This document shows, piece after piece, positions 60,801 to 64,000 of a DNA stretch of 64,000 nt; position 1 is the first letter of the stretch; the number at the start of each line of letters is the position of its first letter. This DNA comes from an uncultured Collinsella sp. (GTDB taxonomy: Bacteria > Actinomycetota > Coriobacteriia > Coriobacteriales > Coriobacteriaceae), in assembly GCA_959019775.1 (NCBI GenBank), contig CAUEPS010000011.1, positions 1 to 64,000 on the forward strand, written 5' to 3'. A program made the position numbers and the translations under genes. A model generated the notes under the pieces. It was given only the letters and a program-made list of their open reading frames with translations. It made no database searches and was not told the origin of the DNA.

Positions 60801-63169
60801 GCCCCAGGATGGGAAAACCCCTCGTTAAATTCAGTAGGCTCGATCCTTACAACGCCAAGGCCTTCAAGGCTGTTCCGCGAATCCTCAGCCGCAAGCTCAT
60901 CGAGAATCCAGGCCGTCGCCTGGCCCCTCTTGTTGGAACCCAAGACCCCCGGATATCGCCTCTTTGCAACACTTGTTATCCAATCAATAACTGAGCTCGG
61001 CTTACAACCCTCACCGTCGCGGGACAGAGCCTCCACCGCTTCTCTTATCAGCTGACGACGTGTGATGTTTCCATAAGTTCTGTCCATTGCGGGCGCGAAG
61101 AAAGCCGCGTCCTGGCGCTTGTCCGAGAAGCAAATAACACTTCCGGCCCTGCGCTCTTCATCGAGGTCTGCGAACAAATCATCCTCGTCAGCTTCCTCCT
61201 CATCAAAAGGCGGAATATCCCTGACCAGGTCGTAACAGACGACACTGCCTGCAGCTTCAGGCGAAACGCGCATTGGCTGAATTGCCACAACGGACTGATA
61301 TCCACAATGACGACAACGCGCCTCTGCTTCATCTGCTTGTTTTTTCTCGTTTTGGTTGAGCGCAATTGGGATGCGCGCAACAATCTCATGCTCGAAACGA
61401 TGAGCACCACCCTCGGCTTCATGATACAAAGACCCGCATATCGGGCACAGCCATTGGATCTTCTCATCGGGATCTCTCTCCGATTCGCCAGAGAGAAGAC
61501 GGTAGTAGACTCTCGGAAGAAACTCGTCGTCGGAATCCGTTCCTTCGTGTCGAGGACTTAGCCACGCAGTCTTCACCTCGGGATCAGAGCTCTCCTCACC
61601 AAGGATGTATGCCTGCCCACAATGGCGACAGACCGACACCTCATATACAGGAGTATCGTTTTCATCGTCATAATGCTCCGCAATCGTTTTATGAGGAGTC
61701 AGCTTACGTGTATGCAGATTTAAATAGATGCCCTCAGGAGCACGCAAGAAGGAATGGTAGCGACTCGTAAGAATGGGAACATCCTTGGAGCGCTGCGCAG
61801 AGGAAAGCACCTCAACCATAGCAGTGAGGATTTCCACACCCCTCTTATCTCCCGTGAGCTCTTCGATCTCAAGCTCCTCAATGGTGTCAAGATCAGTGAG
61901 GTCGAAAAGACGCTCGCAGCGTCTCACCAGTTTTGCCGCAGACGATTCACCCAGAAGGATCTTTCCTAGTCCCATTAGGGGGGACTCGCCGTCTAGTCTC
62001 GCTACAACCTCTTCAGGAGCTCCACCAGACGTGAGCGTGCTGCGAATGTCTTCTACGCTTGCGTTTTCAGGATCGGAAAGTTCCCTGCGAAGTTCCGCCC
62101 AAGTGTCTAAAGAAAGCGTGCCCCAAGGCTTTTCGTCAAGGGCATCTTGGGGCTGATCTTTCTCGCTCGTGATGACGTCAAGATTCGCGGGGTCACTTGA
62201 GAAGACCTCTCCAAAAAGATCCTGAGCAAATATAGCTACCTTAGGCATATCCTCTTCTGAGCCAATTGTTGCGGAGGTTGCATAACAATGAAGCTTGGGC
62301 AGTTCTCCCGTTTCCGATTCGATACGAGCCTTTACTCGTCGCAGCAAATATGCGATTTCGGTGCCAAGCGCGCCTGAATAAACGTGCGCCTCATCGATGG
62401 CGATATGCCGCCAGTTTGCACCAAATGCCCCTTCGAACAGCGGCGCATCCTCCGGACGTAGAAGGAGATACTCAAGCATAGAGTAGTTTGTAAGCAAAAT
62501 GTTGGGTGGGTTCTCACGTATTTTCTCGCGAGAGATGATTTCATTTGGCAGTCTAGTTTGATCCGGGTTTTCGTCTTTCCACTTACGGAGAGCCACGGAC
62601 TCTTTCTCCTCAGTGTCGCCGGTATAACGCCCGAAGGTGACATCGGTCCCCTTCAGCAACTGACGCAATCGTTTAAGCTGATCGTTTGCAAGGGCGTTCA
62701 TCGGGTAAAGAATCATGGCACGGACGCCAGCGGAACGCCCGCTCTTTTCGAATTCTGAGAGGATGTCATTCAGAATCGGAAGCAAAAAGCACTCAGTCTT
62801 GCCCGAACCCGTACCCGTAACGACGGCGTAGTTACGTTCGGCAACGCTCTTTTCAATAGCCTTAACTTGATGCACATATAAGGGGCGATAGGGGTCAAAG
62901 TTATGCGTCTCCCCTCCGCCTAAACTCATCATGCCCTTGCAAAGTAGCCCCTCGTCCACCAGTTCGGCCACAGTTTTATCCTTGCGGTACGGAGGCGCCG
63001 CCTCAAGAAACGGTCCCTTTGCAAGATATCCCGGCTCGCAAAGAATCGTCTCAAGCTGCTTCTGCAAATCCGCGTCATCAAAGTGAATAGTGGTAGCGAT
63101 GTACTCGCGATAAGAGTCCTCCACTTTGCGCGCGGTCTCAATGGGATTGAATTCTTTCACATTCGTCAT
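57854..63169 (-). CDS. very large DEAD/DEAH helicase with DUF1998-type C-terminus
   Basis: The 1771-residue protein has a superfamily II helicase core: YRPLYVHQVKAIE, Walker A VTGTGSGKTE (about 119-125), ILYPMNALANDQ, IDEAHVYSGALGTEIAYLLR (DEAH 259-262) and YATSATIG. A long middle section holds zinc-binding cysteines (CRHCGQAY, CPICGSLYH, CRHCGYQS) and VICFSDKRQDAAFFAPAM. The second core domain has LSCTTTFELGVDVGDL and YTQRAGRVGRRAG. The end has the Cys-rich MrfA/DUF1998-like GHCGCGEETCCYGCIANYY. Size and layout resemble DruE of Druantia and other phage-defence helicases, but the other Druantia genes were not recognised. ATG 63169 follows GCGGGAG. Confidence 0.9.
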   Translation of the reverse strand: MTNVKEFNPIETARKVEDSYREYIATTIHFDDADLQKQLETILCEPGYLAKGPFLEAAPPYRKDKTVAELVDEGLLCKGMMSLGGGETHNFDPYRPLYVHQVKAIEKSVAERNYAVVTGTGSGKTECFLLPILNDILSEFEKSGRSAGVRAMILYPMNALANDQLKRLRQLLKGTDVTFGRYTGDTEEKESVALRKWKDENPDQTRLPNEIISREKIRENPPNILLTNYSMLEYLLLRPEDAPLFEGAFGANWRHIAIDEAHVYSGALGTEIAYLLRRVKARIESETGELPKLHCYATSATIGSEEDMPKVAIFAQDLFGEVFSSDPANLDVITSEKDQPQDALDEKPWGTLSLDTWAELRRELSDPENASVEDIRSTLTSGGAPEEVVARLDGESPLMGLGKILLGESSAAKLVRRCERLFDLTDLDTIEELEIEELTGDKRGVEILTAMVEVLSSAQRSKDVPILTSRYHSFLRAPEGIYLNLHTRKLTPHKTIAEHYDDENDTPVYEVSVCRHCGQAYILGEESSDPEVKTAWLSPRHEGTDSDDEFLPRVYYRLLSGESERDPDEKIQWLCPICGSLYHEAEGGAHRFEHEIVARIPIALNQNEKKQADEAEARCRHCGYQSVVAIQPMRVSPEAAGSVVCYDLVRDIPPFDEEEADEDDLFADLDEERRAGSVICFSDKRQDAAFFAPAMDRTYGNITRRQLIREAVEALSRDGEGCKPSSVIDWITSVAKRRYPGVLGSNKRGQATAWILDELAAEDSRNSLEGLGVVRIEPTEFNEGFSHPGAKKLVARQVDILNADGVTWLSCEDYILFVRTCLELLREKNVIEVPEGVPELRNNHEKRGNLVVLERGSSASRDIVYFAGDAVRGTENKRSAFIRKYVKRVHGIELTREDVRPILQSLFQFMGEYLSCRLFKGEGYLIDSPEHFRLSRDIWTMYPHSNDDIVYRCDACGCETHLDTRGVCTTTKCNGTMVKMSFAEAKNKDRFYKTVYQDEALPLDIEEHTAQLSSKKAREIQSEFIKGNVNVLSCTTTFELGVDVGDLRAIFMRNVPPSTANYTQRAGRVGRRAGKPGYAITFARLRPHDVAYFEDPAKIIGGNTRVPMCYLNNDAIAIRHVFAVAMSEFFRYASRSLGKDYSHGYNDFMDLSKSEPEGLEDLRRFLASRPKSVYEQLVRVVPQGMPVAEEVGVNEWGWIAKLVGPIDSAESGSGGRLLLAHSLKHADFERIQDGIELNMGVNDILASKLLKSRDALKKERTIAILAESGVLPKYGFPTDLVELHLLDIENSVGENRLELSRGMRQAIREYAPGAEIVAGKTLWKSVGLRKPKGQELRKRRYGKCPNCETFVWPIENYSDKGECPVCHTEFALEKNMLIPSYGFVGTENKKGIGLRRPRPKGYASVHFSQHWPNETATREFCFPGGAVKVKYAENGQLCVLNSPAKGFQVCSYCNRAAVGGEKIQHTYWCEKSGTAPKINRFSALGTAFVSDVLELVFDFDEATVCSDGDWEAVMWALFTAAAKILEVPETELGGTTYKNDAGSFSILIYDDVPGGAGHVRQLSKEVTDLIEEAYKVVDGHCGCGEETCCYGCIANYYNQVVQANLSRGAAKRILGALLTASSSGRFAGNADEDKELDYKAGVPNPVDGFELWASDEGANNEALSLAEAIKLSIRSNSSEEWIELIREMTSCDSHLRWETPDKDVELSDADGDSAYATLVWRKFKVILLDEESAGDFKKVFGSAWRNVSGWSLFVVGECSAEDVMGAIYKEA

Positions 63170-63181
63170 TATTTGCTCCCG

Positions 63182-64000
63182 CTAGTTAAGATTGATTCTT
63201 GTCGCATATTCTCTCCGGGAGTCCCCAAAGAAGTCGCTCGGAGACATTTCGACGGCAACCCCCCTCTTGCTGCTCAGCTGCCTTACCACGCTGGGTGGAA
63301 GAAAGACCTCTGTAGAGCCCTTTTCTGCAGAGGCTGTAGCAATTGGCTTATCGTCACTTTCCTCATACTTAGAAATCCTAAAGAACCTGAAATGGATGTC
63401 GCATAAGGGCTTGCCTTCAAACCGAAGAACATATCCAAGGGATTCGGCTGGCAATAGCTTCCACCCGTTAATGCCGAGCCCTTCGGCACAGTCAAGCATT
63501 TGAACATCGGTCCAGGCTTGCTTCAGTTCTCCCGTTGACACGTCATCGCCGTAGCACAGAGACAGCTTCAGGGGAAGACTGACGGACGCCTTATAATCAG
63601 CTTGTTGAAAGAGGCTTGCATGCCTAAAGAGATTGAATCCGTATTCGCCAGGCTGCATGAGGTTCTTGAAGAAAAGAGGTTTTGAACCGAGCATCACTAG
63701 CACGGCCCTGTTGTACCTCCAACCATAGGAGACAATCTTGAAGTTTGCCGCACTGGGACCGAGCTCCAACGCATCTGCCAAACAGATTGGGCGCTCTTCG
63801 GACAGATTCGCAAGTCTGCCTGGCATGTCAACGTCTATTGCAGCAAGGGCCAGTTTGGCATCGGTCTCTTTACCGCTTTCTCTCGACCTAATGCGAACAT
63901 GCAAGAAATCATCCTTCAGAAGCGCCTTCGCTTCATAGTGCTCCCATGCATTGAGGGAATTAAGCCTGTCGCATTCGCCTCCCGCATCGCCTTCTTCATA
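63182..64000 (-). CDS. unknown protein, C-terminal 272 residues (runs off window)
   Basis: The frame is open to the window edge and ends 12 bases before the helicase start, so it is the upstream operon partner. The visible part is not recognised. It contains IRSRESGKETDAKLALAAID, LFFKNLMQPGEYGFNLFRHA, LKLSLCYGDDVSTGELKQAW and a last part with VFLPPSVVRQLSSKRGVAVEM. It looks like a soluble mixed alpha/beta protein without membrane segments. Codon and base composition match the rest of the low-G+C island. It may specify the target or effector of the helicase system. Confidence 0.75.
   Translation of the reverse strand, partial: YEEGDAGGECDRLNSLNAWEHYEAKALLKDDFLHVRIRSRESGKETDAKLALAAIDVDMPGRLANLSEERPICLADALELGPSAANFKIVSYGWRYNRAVLVMLGSKPLFFKNLMQPGEYGFNLFRHASLFQQADYKASVSLPLKLSLCYGDDVSTGELKQAWTDVQMLDCAEGLGINGWKLLPAESLGYVLRFEGKPLCDIHFRFFRISKYEESDDKPIATASAEKGSTEVFLPPSVVRQLSSKRGVAVEMSPSDFFGDSRREYATRINLN

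Noticed and set aside
57854..63169. Definite naming of the large helicase as DruE
   Set aside because: Size and domain order fit, but DUF1998 helicases occur in several systems, and the neighbours are not recognisable Druantia genes.
53633..64000. CRISPR array or cas genes in the defence-like island
   Set aside because: No regularly spaced direct repeats and no Cas-like motifs were seen; the helicases lack HD or Cas3 features.

Overview
The window reads as a chromosomal segment of a high-G+C Coriobacteriia actinobacterium, most like Collinsella. This is inferred from gene content: a sufCBDSU operon behind an Rrf2 regulator, CarD, a Rho factor with a very long Ala/Arg-rich N-terminal insert, a NifU-like/GGGtGRT gene pair, an LPXTG surface protein, a lactate permease and an ATP-type PEP carboxykinase. 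No rRNA or species marker is present, so the genus is an inference. Four tRNA genes were found (Lys-CTT twice, His-GTG, Ala-CGC).

Layout: 1-0.8 kb holds two glycosyltransferase fragments on opposite strands meeting near position 118. 0.8-5.4 kb carries an AAA-like ATPase, an LPXTG protein, an orphan HepT-like protein and the Rrf2 regulator. 5.5-10.9 kb is the suf operon for Fe-S cluster assembly. 11.5-14.5 kb has a decayed RAYT-like transposase and the NifU-like/GGGtGRT pair. 14.7-22.3 kb carries a flavoprotein, DinD, a tRNA cluster, an aminotransferase, a ROK kinase, a VanZ protein and a membrane-anchored hypothetical. 22.6-38.3 kb is mostly minus-strand housekeeping (rho, argS, proA, proB, pncB, a radical SAM protein), with carD, a RAYT transposase and an S33 peptidase on the plus strand. 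38.4-52.9 kb contains a candidate structured RNA, a WecA-type transferase, trpS, a short alkyltransferase, DegV, MarR, a B3/B4 protein, pckA, a lactate permease, a flippase-like protein, a phosphatase and a K+/H+ antiporter. 53.6-64 kb is a defence-like island of visibly lower G+C: MazG plus a GIY-YIG/DUF2075 protein, convergent with an operon of an unknown protein, a 1771-residue DUF1998-type helicase and a NERD/UvrD-like helicase.

Intergenic space is unusually rich in short palindromic repeats. At least six families occur, mostly right after stop codons, and nearly all carry a GTCCC/GGGAC core. One family brackets an apparently intact RAYT gene, an arrangement like a REP/RAYT unit. There are also two copies of a 123-bp element with 18-bp inverted ends, a 130-bp element with 15-bp inverted ends, and a divergent pair of look-alike small RNA units near 53.1 kb. 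The strongest candidates for something undescribed are the helicase/nuclease island, the twin small RNAs and the RAYT/repeat system.
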